Source: an uncultured Ectothiorhodospiraceae bacterium
GTDB lineage: Bacteria; Pseudomonadota; Gammaproteobacteria; Nevskiales; Oceanococcaceae
Assembly (NCBI GenBank): GCA_937141935.1
Contig: CAKZQS010000039.1
Span: 1-52,360, forward strand
Reading direction: 5' to 3'
Length of the DNA stretch: 52,360 nt
Positions 36,837-44,303 of this stretch are shown here, in pieces. Each line of letters begins with the position of its first letter. Position 1 is the stretch's first letter. The notes below the pieces were generated by a model. It did not search any database. It was not told the DNA's origin and saw only the letters and a list, made by a program, of their open reading frames with translations. Both the position numbers and the translations under genes were made by a program.

Positions 36837-36943
36837 ATGTGCCGGCCCTGCGGCCCCGGTGGCGCACGCCGGGTCCTGGCCGGCCGCGCGGGGCCGGCGC
36901 GCTCGGCTATGCTGCGGGCCCGCGCCGCGACACCGCCTGCCCG

Positions 36944-38161
36944 ATGCCCGACGCCTCCCGGCCTGCTCCGTCTGACCCCGGCCCGCCAGCGCCCCCCGCG
37001 GGGACGCCGGGCGAGGTGCTGCGGGTCTTCACCCGCCTGGGCCTGACCTCCTTCGGCGGCCCCGTCGCGCACCTGGGTTATTTCCACCGCGAACTGGTAC
37101 AGCGGCGCCGCTGGCTCGACGAGGCGCAATACGCCCAGCTGTTGGCGCTGTGCCAGTTCCTGCCCGGCCCGGCCAGCAGCCAGCTCGGCTTTGCACTGGG
37201 CCTGCTGCGCGCGGGCTGGGCCGGCGCGCTGGCCGCCTTCGTCGCCTTCACGCTGCCCTCGGTGCTGCTGCTGCTGGCCTTTGCGCTGCTGCTGCCGCAG
37301 CTGCAGGGCGACATGGGCACGGCCGCGCTGCAGGGCCTGAAGATCCTGGCGCTGGCGGTGGTCGCCCACGGGCTCTACGGCATGGCGCGCAAGCTCTGCC
37401 CCGACCCGCCGCGCATCGCCATTGCCGCGCTGACGGCCGCGCCGCTGCTGGCGGGCGGCGGCGCGCTGCTGCAGCTAACGCTGGTGGCCGCCGCGGCGCT
37501 TGCCGGGCTGTGGCTGTGCCGGGGGCTGGCGCTGCCGGCGCAGGCGCCGCTGCGGCTGCCGCATGGGCCGCGCCTGGGCGGGCTGCTGCTCGGCGCCTTC
37601 TTCGCGCTGCTGCTAGTGCTGCCCCTCGTGCCCGGCGCGGCGGCCGCCACCTTGGCGGCCGTGTATCGCGCCGGCGCGCTGGTCTTTGGCGGCGGCCACG
37701 TGGTGCTGCCGCTGTTGGAGGAATCGATGGTCGGCCCGGCCGGACTGTCGGCCGAGACTTTTCTCGCCGGTTACGGCGCGGCCCAGGCCGTGCCCGGCCC
37801 GCTGTTCTCGATTGCGGCCTACCTGGGCGCGCTGCACCCCGCGCTGGGGGGCGTGGGCGGCGCGCTGCTGGCCACGCTGGCCATCTTCCTGCCGGGTTTT
37901 CTGCTGCTCGCCGCGGCCCTGCCGCTGTGGGGCCGGCTGGCGCAGCGGCCCGTGGCCGCCGGCGCCGTGGCCGGCGTCAACGCGGCGGTGGTGGGGCTGC
38001 TTGGGGCCGCGCTGTATGACCCGGTTTTTGTCGAGGCCGTCGGCGGGGGTGGCGACCTGGCGCTGGCCGTGCTGGCCTATGCGGCGCTGGCCAGCGGCCG
38101 CGTGCCGGTGCTGCTGGTCGTCGCCGGCTGCGTGCTCGGCCGGGTGCTGCTGGCACTTTGA
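36944..38161 (+). CDS. chrA: Chromate transporter, ChrA family (two-domain)
   Basis: 405 residues with two homologous halves of about six helices. The first-half signature is FTRLGLTSFGGPVAHLGYFHRELVQRRRWLDE with LCQFLPGPASSQLGFALG. The second-half counterpart is VYRAGALVFGGGHVVLPLLEESMV with AAQAVPGPLFSIAAYLG. Both match long-chain CHR proteins that expel chromate using the proton gradient. Many ChrA-like proteins have not been shown to move chromate. ATG 36944 is chosen because the upstream in-frame start lies in the terminator's T-run. Single gene, transcribed toward the fbp operon. Confidence 0.9.
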   Translation: MPDASRPAPSDPGPPAPPAGTPGEVLRVFTRLGLTSFGGPVAHLGYFHRELVQRRRWLDEAQYAQLLALCQFLPGPASSQLGFALGLLRAGWAGALAAFVAFTLPSVLLLLAFALLLPQLQGDMGTAALQGLKILALAVVAHGLYGMARKLCPDPPRIAIAALTAAPLLAGGGALLQLTLVAAAALAGLWLCRGLALPAQAPLRLPHGPRLGGLLLGAFFALLLVLPLVPGAAAATLAAVYRAGALVFGGGHVVLPLLEESMVGPAGLSAETFLAGYGAAQAVPGPLFSIAAYLGALHPALGGVGGALLATLAIFLPGFLLLAAALPLWGRLAQRPVAAGAVAGVNAAVVGLLGAALYDPVFVEAVGGGGDLALAVLAYAALASGRVPVLLVVAGCVLGRVLLAL

Positions 38162-38197
38162 TTGCCGGGACGCCCCGGGGCATAACGGCCCGTGTAC

Positions 38198-38216
38198 GAT
38201 AACGATTCCCATTTCG
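38198..38216 (+). promoter_or_regulatory. Fur-box-like site before fbpA
   Basis: GATAACGATTCCCATTTCG agrees with the 19-base Fur consensus (GATAATGATAATCATTATC) at 12 positions, best in the left half. It is 17 bases upstream of fbpA, where iron-bound Fur would block transcription. The site is moderate, but the gene context makes it credible. Confidence 0.55.
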
Positions 38217-38232
38217 CTTAGAGTTGCCCGCG

Positions 38233-39285
38233 ATGCCCGCCCTGCGCCCCGGCCTGCTGCTTCCTTCCGGCCTGCTGCTCCTGGCCGCCCTGCTGCTCGC
38301 CGCCTGCGGCGACCGTGACGCGGCCGGCGAAGAGCAGGCCGCCGCCACGCCGCCGACGGTGGTCGTGTATTCGGCCCGCAACGAGCAGCTGATCGGCCCG
38401 ATGCTGCAGCGCTACACCGAGCTGACGGGCACGCCGACGGAGCTGGTCACCGCCAGCGCCGGGCCGCTGCTGGAGCGGCTCAAGGCCGAGGGCGAGAACA
38501 CGCCGGCGGACCTGCTGGTCACGGTGGATGCGGGCAATCTGTGGCAGGCGGCCGAGGCCGGGCTGCTGCAGCCGCTGAATTCGCAGGCGCTCAACGCCGC
38601 CATTCCCGAATACCTGCGCGACCCGCAGGGCCGCTGGTACGGCCTGTCGGTGCGCGCCCGCACGCTGGTGCACCACACGCAGCGCGCCCCGGCCGCCAGC
38701 CTGAGCGGCTATGCGGCGCTGGCCGAGCCGGCCTGGGCGGGGCGCCTGTGCCTGCGCACCAGCCGCAAGGTCTACAACCAGTCGCTGGTGGCCATGCTGA
38801 TCGCCGAGCGCGGCGAGGGCCCGACCGAGAGCATCGTGCGCGGCTGGGTCGAGAACCTGGCCGCCCCGCCCTTCCCCAACGACACGGCCGTGATGGAGGC
38901 CATCCAGGCGGGGCTGTGTGACGTGGGCATCGTCAACAGCTATTACTTCGGCCGCCTGCAGCGCGATGCGCAGGATGCGACCCTGGCGCTGCACTGGCCC
39001 TCCGAGGCCGTCGGCGGCGTACACGTCAACGTGTCCGGCGCGGGCGTGGTCAAGCACGCCGACCAGGCCGTGGCCGCGCGCAACCTGCTCGAGTGGCTGG
39101 CCTCGCCGCAGGCCCAGCGCAAGTTCGCCGGCGACAACCTGGAATACCCGGCCAACCCCGCCGTGGAGGCGGTGCCGCAGGTGGCCGCCTGGGGCGCCTA
39201 TACGCCGAATTTGATCAACGTCTCCGAGGCCGGGCGCCTGCAGGCCGATGCGGTCAAGCTGATGGACCGCGCCGGCTATCGCTAA
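38233..39285 (+). CDS. fbpA: Iron(III) ABC transporter, substrate-binding lipoprotein
   Basis: 350 residues. The lipoprotein signal ends at LLLAACGD (Cys25), so the protein would be membrane-anchored rather than free as in many FbpA proteins. The FutA/FbpA-type fold begins TVVVYSARNEQLIGPMLQRY. ADLLVTVDAGNLWQAAEAGLLQPL and VGIVNSYYFGRLQ follow, the latter with the paired Tyr that bind ferric iron. It captures Fe3+ in the periplasm for FbpBC. ATG 38233 opens the signal; a start nine bases upstream is also in frame. A Fur-like site precedes it. Confidence 0.92.
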   Translation: MPALRPGLLLPSGLLLLAALLLAACGDRDAAGEEQAAATPPTVVVYSARNEQLIGPMLQRYTELTGTPTELVTASAGPLLERLKAEGENTPADLLVTVDAGNLWQAAEAGLLQPLNSQALNAAIPEYLRDPQGRWYGLSVRARTLVHHTQRAPAASLSGYAALAEPAWAGRLCLRTSRKVYNQSLVAMLIAERGEGPTESIVRGWVENLAAPPFPNDTAVMEAIQAGLCDVGIVNSYYFGRLQRDAQDATLALHWPSEAVGGVHVNVSGAGVVKHADQAVAARNLLEWLASPQAQRKFAGDNLEYPANPAVEAVPQVAAWGAYTPNLINVSEAGRLQADAVKLMDRAGYR

Positions 39286-39352
39286 GCGCGCCCGCGCCGG
39301 CGCCGGCGCCGTTGCCGGCGGAGTTGCCGGCGGCGCGCTGGCGCCGGGGCTG

Positions 39353-40969
39353 ATGGCCCTGCTGGCGCTGCCGACCCTGCTGCCGCTGGCCGCCTGCCTG
39401 GCCGCGCTTGGCGCGCCCTGGTCCGAGCACTGGGGCCACCTCTTCGGCGTGGTGCTGCCGGGCGTGGCCGGCAACACCGCGCTGCTGATGCTGCTGGTGG
39501 TGCTGCAGGCGGGGCTGCTGGGCAGCGGCTGGGCCTGGCTCACGGCCCGCTACGACTTCCCGGGCCGCGGCCTGCTGCATGCCGCGTTGCTGCTGCCGCT
39601 GGCCCTGCCCGGCTACGTGCTGGGCTTTGTCGCCATCCACCTGCTCGATTACGCCGGGCCGGTGCAAAGCGCCTGGCGCGAGGCCGGCGGCGGCCCGCAG
39701 CCGCTGTGGCAGATCCGCAGCCTGTATGGTGCGGCGCTGATTCTGGGGCTGACGCTCTACCCCTATGTCTACCTGATGGCCTACAACGCCTACCGCAGCA
39801 TCGGCCGCAACACGCTGGACATGGCCGCCACGCTGGGGCAGACGGCCGTGTTCCGGCGCATCGCCCTGCCGCTGGCCGCGCCGTGGATCGCCGGCGGCCT
39901 GCTGCTGGTGGCGATGGAGGTGCTGGCCGATTTCGGCACGGTGGCCCTGTTCAACGTGCAGACCTTCACCACCGCCATCTACAAGAGCTGGTTTGGCCTG
40001 TTTGCGCTGGATGCCGCCTTGCAGCTGGCCTCGGTGCTGGTGCTGCTGGCGCTGGCGCTGATGGCGGTGCAGCGCGCGGTGCAGCGCCGCGGGCGCATGG
40101 TGCAGCGCGGGCCGGGCCTGCCGCGGCGGCGCCTGCGCGGCGGCGCGGCGCTGGCCGCCAGCGGCGGCGCCGCCGGCTTTGTGCTGCTGGTGGTCGGCCT
40201 GCCGCTGGGGCTGCTGCTGCGCTGGTCGCTGGCCCACCTGAGCGTGGAGCTGGACCCGCGCTACCTCGAATGGCTGGGCCGCTCGCTGCTGCTCGCCGGC
40301 AGCGCGGCCGCGTTGCTGACGGCAAGCGCGCTGCTCGCCGCCTACCTCGAACGCCGCCAGCCCGGCCGGCGCACGCTGCAGCTCGGCGCGCGCGCGGCAA
40401 CGCTGGGCTATGCGCTGCCCGGCACGCTGCTGGCCGTGGGTCTGTACGCGCCCCTGGCGGCGCTGGAAAACGCGCTGGCGGACTGGGTCGCGCCGGGCTG
40501 GGTCACGCAGAGCCTGGTCTTGCTGCTGCTGGGCTACTGGGCGCGCTTCATGGCCGTGGCCCACACGCCGATCAGCCAGCAGCTGGCGCGGGTGACGCCC
40601 AGCATCGACGAGGCCGCCCGCACGCTGGGCGTGCGCGGCTGGCGGCTGCTGCACCGGGTGCACCGGCCGCTGATATCCGGCGCGCTGGCCAGCGCCGCCG
40701 CGCTGCTGGTCATCGATGTCATCAAGGAGATGCCGATCACGCTGATGCTGCGCCCCAGCGGCTTCGACACGCTGGCCACCCGCATCTTCGAGCTGACCGC
40801 CGAGGGCGAATACGAGCGCGCGGCGCTGCCGGCGCTGACCATCGTGTTGGCCGGGCTGGTGCCGGTGGCGCTGCTGCTGCGCAGTGGCCACGGCCGCGAG
40901 GATCGCGCCGAGCCCACACCCGTACCACTGGCGGGCCGGCCCGGCACGGAGGCGCTGCATGCAGCTTGA
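39353..40969 (+). CDS. fbpB: Iron(III) ABC transporter, permease (fused double domain)
   Basis: 538 residues with about twelve membrane helices, two fused permease domains as in FbpB/SfuB. The EAA-type coupling loops are DMAATLGQTAVFRRIALPLAAP (near residue 160) and EAARTLGVRGWRLLHRVHRPL (near 420). The start is uncertain: ATG 39353 is used, but an in-frame stretch of ~20 residues upstream also looks translatable if a non-ATG start is used. It follows fbpA by 67 bases (39286-39352), a GC-rich gap with no structure noted, and overlaps fbpC by 11 bases. Confidence 0.92.
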   Translation: MALLALPTLLPLAACLAALGAPWSEHWGHLFGVVLPGVAGNTALLMLLVVLQAGLLGSGWAWLTARYDFPGRGLLHAALLLPLALPGYVLGFVAIHLLDYAGPVQSAWREAGGGPQPLWQIRSLYGAALILGLTLYPYVYLMAYNAYRSIGRNTLDMAATLGQTAVFRRIALPLAAPWIAGGLLLVAMEVLADFGTVALFNVQTFTTAIYKSWFGLFALDAALQLASVLVLLALALMAVQRAVQRRGRMVQRGPGLPRRRLRGGAALAASGGAAGFVLLVVGLPLGLLLRWSLAHLSVELDPRYLEWLGRSLLLAGSAAALLTASALLAAYLERRQPGRRTLQLGARAATLGYALPGTLLAVGLYAPLAALENALADWVAPGWVTQSLVLLLLGYWARFMAVAHTPISQQLARVTPSIDEAARTLGVRGWRLLHRVHRPLISGALASAAALLVIDVIKEMPITLMLRPSGFDTLATRIFELTAEGEYERAALPALTIVLAGLVPVALLLRSGHGREDRAEPTPVPLAGRPGTEALHAA

Positions 40970-42005
40970 GCTCGACGGCGTCGCAGTGCACTACGGCGGC
41001 CGGCCGGTGGTCAGCGATGTCACGCTGACGCTGCCCGATGGCGATTTTGGCTGCCTGCTGGGCCCCTCGGGCAGCGGCAAGACCAGCCTGCTGCGGGCGA
41101 TTGCCGGCTTTGTCGACATCGCCGCCGGGTCGATCCGCGTGGGTGGCGAAACGCTGAGCCGGCCCGGCTACAGCCGCGAGCCGGCGCAGCGCGGCATCGG
41201 CATGGTCTTTCAGGATCTGGCCCTGCTGCCGCACCTGAGCGTGGCCGACAACATCGCCTTCGGACTGAACCGCTGGCCGCGCGCACAGCGCCGCGAGCGG
41301 GTGGCGCAGATGCTGGCGCTGACCGGCCTGCAGGCGCATGCCGACCACCACCCCGATGCGCTCTCCGGCGGCCAGCAGCAACGCGTGGCCCTGGCCCGCG
41401 CGCTGGCCCCGCAGCCGCGGCTGCTGCTGCTGGACGAGCCGTTTTCCAGCCTGGACACTGCCCTGCGCCTGAGCCTGGCCGAGCAGATCCGCGCCATCGT
41501 GGCCGAGACCGCCACCACCGCGCTGCTGGTCACGCACGACCAGCAGGAGGCCTTCGCGCTGGGCCGCCATGTGGGCGTGGTCGACCAGGGCACGCTGCGG
41601 CAGTGGGCCAGCCCCTATGACATTTACCACCGCCCGCGGGCGCGCAGCGTGGCCGAATTCATCGGCGACGGCGTCTGGCTGCCCGGCCGGGTCGATGCCG
41701 AGGGCCGCGTGCACACCGAGCTGGGCATGCTGGGCCCGCTGGCACAGGCGCCGGGCAGCGCCGAGGTGGATGTGCTGATCCGGCCGGATGACATCCTGCA
41801 CGACGACGCCAGCCCGCTGTCCGCCACCATCTGCGCCAAGGCCTTTCGCGGCGCGCAGATCCTGTACCGGCTGGAGCTGCCCTCCGGGCAGGCGCTCAAA
41901 ACGCTGGTGCCCAGCCACCACAACCATGCGCTGGGCCAGCCGCTGGGCATCCGCCTGGAGATGGAGCACGTGATCGTGTTCCCGCGCAGCGCGCCGCCGG
42001 CCTGA
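40959..42005 (+). CDS. fbpC: Iron(III) ABC transporter, ATP-binding subunit
   Basis: 348 residues. Walker A is GPSGSGKTS, the Q-loop lies in GMVFQDLALLPHL, the signature is ALSGGQQQRVALARAL, Walker B is LLLLDEPFSSLD and the switch His is in LLVTHDQQEAF. The C-terminal ~120 residues form a TOBE-like regulatory domain (VDVLIRPDDILHDD). ATG 40959 has a good GGAGG site at 40948-40952 within the fbpB end. It powers ferric iron uptake with FbpB. Confidence 0.95.
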   Translation: MQLELDGVAVHYGGRPVVSDVTLTLPDGDFGCLLGPSGSGKTSLLRAIAGFVDIAAGSIRVGGETLSRPGYSREPAQRGIGMVFQDLALLPHLSVADNIAFGLNRWPRAQRRERVAQMLALTGLQAHADHHPDALSGGQQQRVALARALAPQPRLLLLDEPFSSLDTALRLSLAEQIRAIVAETATTALLVTHDQQEAFALGRHVGVVDQGTLRQWASPYDIYHRPRARSVAEFIGDGVWLPGRVDAEGRVHTELGMLGPLAQAPGSAEVDVLIRPDDILHDDASPLSATICAKAFRGAQILYRLELPSGQALKTLVPSHHNHALGQPLGIRLEMEHVIVFPRSAPPA

Positions 42006-42047
42006 GCCGGGCACGCCCCGCCCCGTGATCCTGCCGCGCCCCGCCTC

Positions 42048-42317
42048 GTGAGCCTGCCGCTGCTGCTGATGCTGGGCATTGCGCTGGCGGCCGCCGCGCC
42101 ACTGCTAGCACTGCCGCTGTGGCGGCTGGGCGCTAAGGTGCTGCGCGGCGGCATCTACCCGCCGCCGGGCACGCGCCTGCTGCGGCCGGTCGCACAGGTG
42201 CATGGCCGCGCCGCGCGCTGGCGCGGCCACCTGCTGCGCCTGCTGGCCTTGCTGGTGCTGCTGGCGGGCCTGCTGCCGGTGCTCGCGCTGCTGGCGCTGC
42301 TGCGGCTCAGCGGCTAG
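42048..42317 (+). CDS. Small membrane protein, unknown function
   Basis: 89 residues beginning with GTG 42048. Two hydrophobic segments (residues ~3-26 and ~60-86) flank a basic middle (LRGGIYPPPGTRLLRPVAQVHGRAARWRGH). No family was recognised. It follows fbpC by 42 bases and may be the last gene of the iron operon. Strong codon-position GC and a consistent helix pattern support it, but no ribosome site is obvious, so it is less certain than its neighbours. Confidence 0.55.
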   Translation: MSLPLLLMLGIALAAAAPLLALPLWRLGAKVLRGGIYPPPGTRLLRPVAQVHGRAARWRGHLLRLLALLVLLAGLLPVLALLALLRLSG

Positions 42318-42447
42318 CTGGCGGCCTCCGGGCGCCGCTGGTCGGCAAGACTGGTCCGTGCCTGTGCCCCGTGCTCGTGGCCGGCGCTCGTGAGCCGGCA
42401 CTTGTTGCCGGCACGAGTGGGCCGGTGTCGCCGGCCCCCGGCCGGCC
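42318..42447. repeat. Intergenic GCCGGC-rich repeat tract
   Basis: Imperfect repeats of GCCGGC followed by A/G-CTCGTG- or ACTTGT-like segments, e.g. at 42380-42435. The stretch includes GCCGGCAC and its complements, so it can fold. No gene is visible. It separates the small membrane gene from the converging receptor remnant. Confidence 0.5.
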
Positions 42448-42534
42448 TCAGTAGCGGTATTCGACGCCCAGCGGCAGGCTGCGCGGCTTGCCAGGGCGCG
42501 CGCCGAAGGGGCGGCGGGCGCTGACGTATTCGCG
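42448..42534 (-). pseudogene. C-terminal tail of a TonB-dependent receptor, cut off
   Basis: On the minus strand the frame reads REYVSARRPFGARPGKP, then RSLPLGVEYRY and stop (42450-42448). The PG-x-PR-(S/T)-x4-x-Y-R-Y/F ending is the last two strands of TonB-dependent outer-membrane receptors. Only ~28 residues of an expected 650-800 are present. Upstream on this strand the frame runs antisense to an acyl-CoA dehydrogenase gene and is not receptor-like. Convergence with fbpABC suggests an iron or siderophore receptor. The missing body is explained by the join at ~42,535. Confidence 0.6.
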
Positions 42535-42540
42535 GTGACC
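42528..42540. other. Probable chimeric join or recombination point
   Basis: Left of here sequence is ~75% GC host type (45 of 60 bases at 40021-40080). To the right it is ~63% (38 of 60 at 44401-44460) with different codon choices and gene repertoire. A minus-strand gene loses its 5' body and a plus-strand gene loses its 5' half at the same spot. No insertion sequence, tRNA or integrase is present. The exact base cannot be set by eye. Confidence 0.7.
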
Positions 42541-43125
42541 ATGCCGGAGGGACTGGCGCTTGTGCCGTGCGACGCTGACGGACTGACGGTCAAGCGCATG
42601 CGGATGCATGATGGAACCTTTCGGGAAGACCTGCACTTCGATGCAATCCCCTGCGAGATCCATGAATGCGAGACGATGCAAGATTGCCTCTACGAGGCCA
42701 TGCTTTTGCACGCGGGCTTCTTGCAGGGTACGGCCGAGCGCGCATTCGATATGACGCTGGAGTATTTGCGCCTGCGCAAACAATTCGATGCGCCGATCGG
42801 GAGTTTCCAAGCACTTCAGCACCGGGCAACCGAGATCAAGGTGCAACTTGAACTTTCGCGGGCCGCGATCGACGCGGCCGCTTCGGCGCTTGACGGTGGA
42901 CTAACCGAGCGCTTGTCGATGGCGATCCTGCGGGCACGCAGCCGGGCGGGCGGATTGGCGCGATTGGTGGCGCGCGAGGCGGTGCAGATGCACGGCGCGA
43001 TCGGCTTTACCGACGAGGCGGACATCGGCCTCTTCGTTCGCAAGCTGATGGTCGAGGCAGGTCAGTTCGCGCCGGAGTATCAATTGCGCGCGGAATTCAT
43101 GTCTCTGCGGGAAGCCGCCGCATGA
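42535..43125 (+). CDS. Acyl-CoA dehydrogenase, N-terminal half missing
   Basis: Only ~196 residues of an expected ~380. The visible part starts in the middle beta-domain (EGLALVPCDADGLTVKRMRMHDGT) and continues through the C-terminal helical domain (AERAFDMTLEYLRLRKQFDAPIGSFQALQHR, VQMHGAIGFTDEADIGLFVRKL). The N-terminal helical domain and FAD-binding first strands are absent. A GTG at 42535 and an ATG at 42541 are simply the first start codons after the join, not believable starts. It resembles the smaller partner of paired acyl-CoA dehydrogenases such as PimD. It overlaps the next dehydrogenase by ATGA, confirming an operon. Confidence 0.85.
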   Translation: MTMPEGLALVPCDADGLTVKRMRMHDGTFREDLHFDAIPCEIHECETMQDCLYEAMLLHAGFLQGTAERAFDMTLEYLRLRKQFDAPIGSFQALQHRATEIKVQLELSRAAIDAAASALDGGLTERLSMAILRARSRAGGLARLVAREAVQMHGAIGFTDEADIGLFVRKLMVEAGQFAPEYQLRAEFMSLREAAA

Positions 43126-44303
43126 CCAATCCTCCGTTCATCGCGGACCATCCCCCGCATCCCGATTTCAATGCCATGTCGGATGACGCGTTCCGAGCTG
43201 TCGTTCGAGACTTAGTGGAAAACCACTATCCGGATATTCCCCGGTTTGCTCAACGACGGTTGCGTTGGCCCGAAGTGCGGCCATGGTACGGTGTGCTCGC
43301 CCGAAAGGGCTGGATCGCGCCAACCTGGCCCCGGGACCTGGGCGGGATGGGCCTTGGCGCTGGAAAGCACCTTGTCCTGATCGAAGAGTTTGAGCGCTTC
43401 GGCTGCGCCCGTGTGCATGATATCGGCACGGTCATGCTTGGGCCTCTGCTCATGGAATACGGCACGCAGGCGCAAAGGGACCACTACCTGCCGCGCATCT
43501 TGCGAGGGGAAGACATCTGGGCGCAGGGCTACAGCGAGCCGGGCGCAGGATCGGATCTCGCCGCGCTGAGAACCACGGCTGAGCTGGACGGCGATCACTG
43601 GGTCATCAGCGGTCAGAAAACATGGGTCACCCTCGGCGCGGATGCCAACATGGCCTTCGTGCTGGCGCGGACCGACAAGGCCGCGAAGAAGCAGGCCGGA
43701 ATCAGTTTTCTCCTTGTCCCGATGGATGCGACCGGGGTCACCGTGCGCCCCATCGAGAACCTCGAAGGGCACGCGGAATTCTGCGAGATCTTCTTTGATG
43801 CGGTGCGCATCCCGAAAGCCAACATCGTTGGCGAGGTCAACCAGGGCTGGACCATGGCCAAGGCGCTTTTGGGTCACGAGCGGGTCTTTATCGGCGCGCC
43901 GCGCCTGTCGGCCAATGCGCTATCGCGGCTTGAGACCCTTGCGCGGGGCAACGGTGCTTGGGAAGACCCGGCATTCCGCGATCGTTTCGCCGGGCTCGCG
44001 ATGGATCTGGCCGACCTCGGCGACCTCTTCGAGACCTATGTTCAACGGCTGCGCACCGGCGCTTCGATCGGCGCCGATGTGGGCATCCTGAAGATATTCC
44101 AAAGTGAATTGTATCAACGGATTTCCGAGGAGCTGATGCAGGTGGCGGGCAGCCATGCCGGCATAAAGCTGGAGGAGGGGGGCGACAGCCGGTTCGATGC
44201 GGCGGGCACGTACCTGGCCGCGCGGCCGACCACCATCTTCGGCGGCTCGACCGAAGTGATGCGCAACGTGCTGGCACGGGCCAGCCTCAACCTGCCGAAG
44301 TGA
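43122..44303 (+). CDS. Acyl-CoA dehydrogenase, large-subunit (PimC-like) type
   Basis: 393 residues, full length. It has the N-terminal helical domain (AVVRDLVENHYPD ...), a middle domain with AQGYSEPGAGSDLAALRTTAELDGDHWVISGQKTWVT, and C-terminal helices ending IFGGSTEVMRNVLARASL. The usual catalytic Glu position (YEGT) reads FGGS, as in dehydrogenases that work as unequal pairs. Together with the truncated partner upstream it fits a two-subunit enzyme like pimeloyl-CoA dehydrogenase, oxidising an acyl-CoA to the enoyl-CoA with FAD. ATG 43122 overlaps the upstream stop; its own stop overlaps the next start (GTGA). Confidence 0.9.
   Translation: MTNPPFIADHPPHPDFNAMSDDAFRAVVRDLVENHYPDIPRFAQRRLRWPEVRPWYGVLARKGWIAPTWPRDLGGMGLGAGKHLVLIEEFERFGCARVHDIGTVMLGPLLMEYGTQAQRDHYLPRILRGEDIWAQGYSEPGAGSDLAALRTTAELDGDHWVISGQKTWVTLGADANMAFVLARTDKAAKKQAGISFLLVPMDATGVTVRPIENLEGHAEFCEIFFDAVRIPKANIVGEVNQGWTMAKALLGHERVFIGAPRLSANALSRLETLARGNGAWEDPAFRDRFAGLAMDLADLGDLFETYVQRLRTGASIGADVGILKIFQSELYQRISEELMQVAGSHAGIKLEEGGDSRFDAAGTYLAARPTTIFGGSTEVMRNVLARASLNLPK

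Noticed and set aside
42448-42846. Single 132-codon minus-strand frame across the junction
   Set aside because: Only its last ~28 residues look like protein (receptor tail); the rest is antisense to an obvious acyl-CoA dehydrogenase, so it is a composite made by the join.
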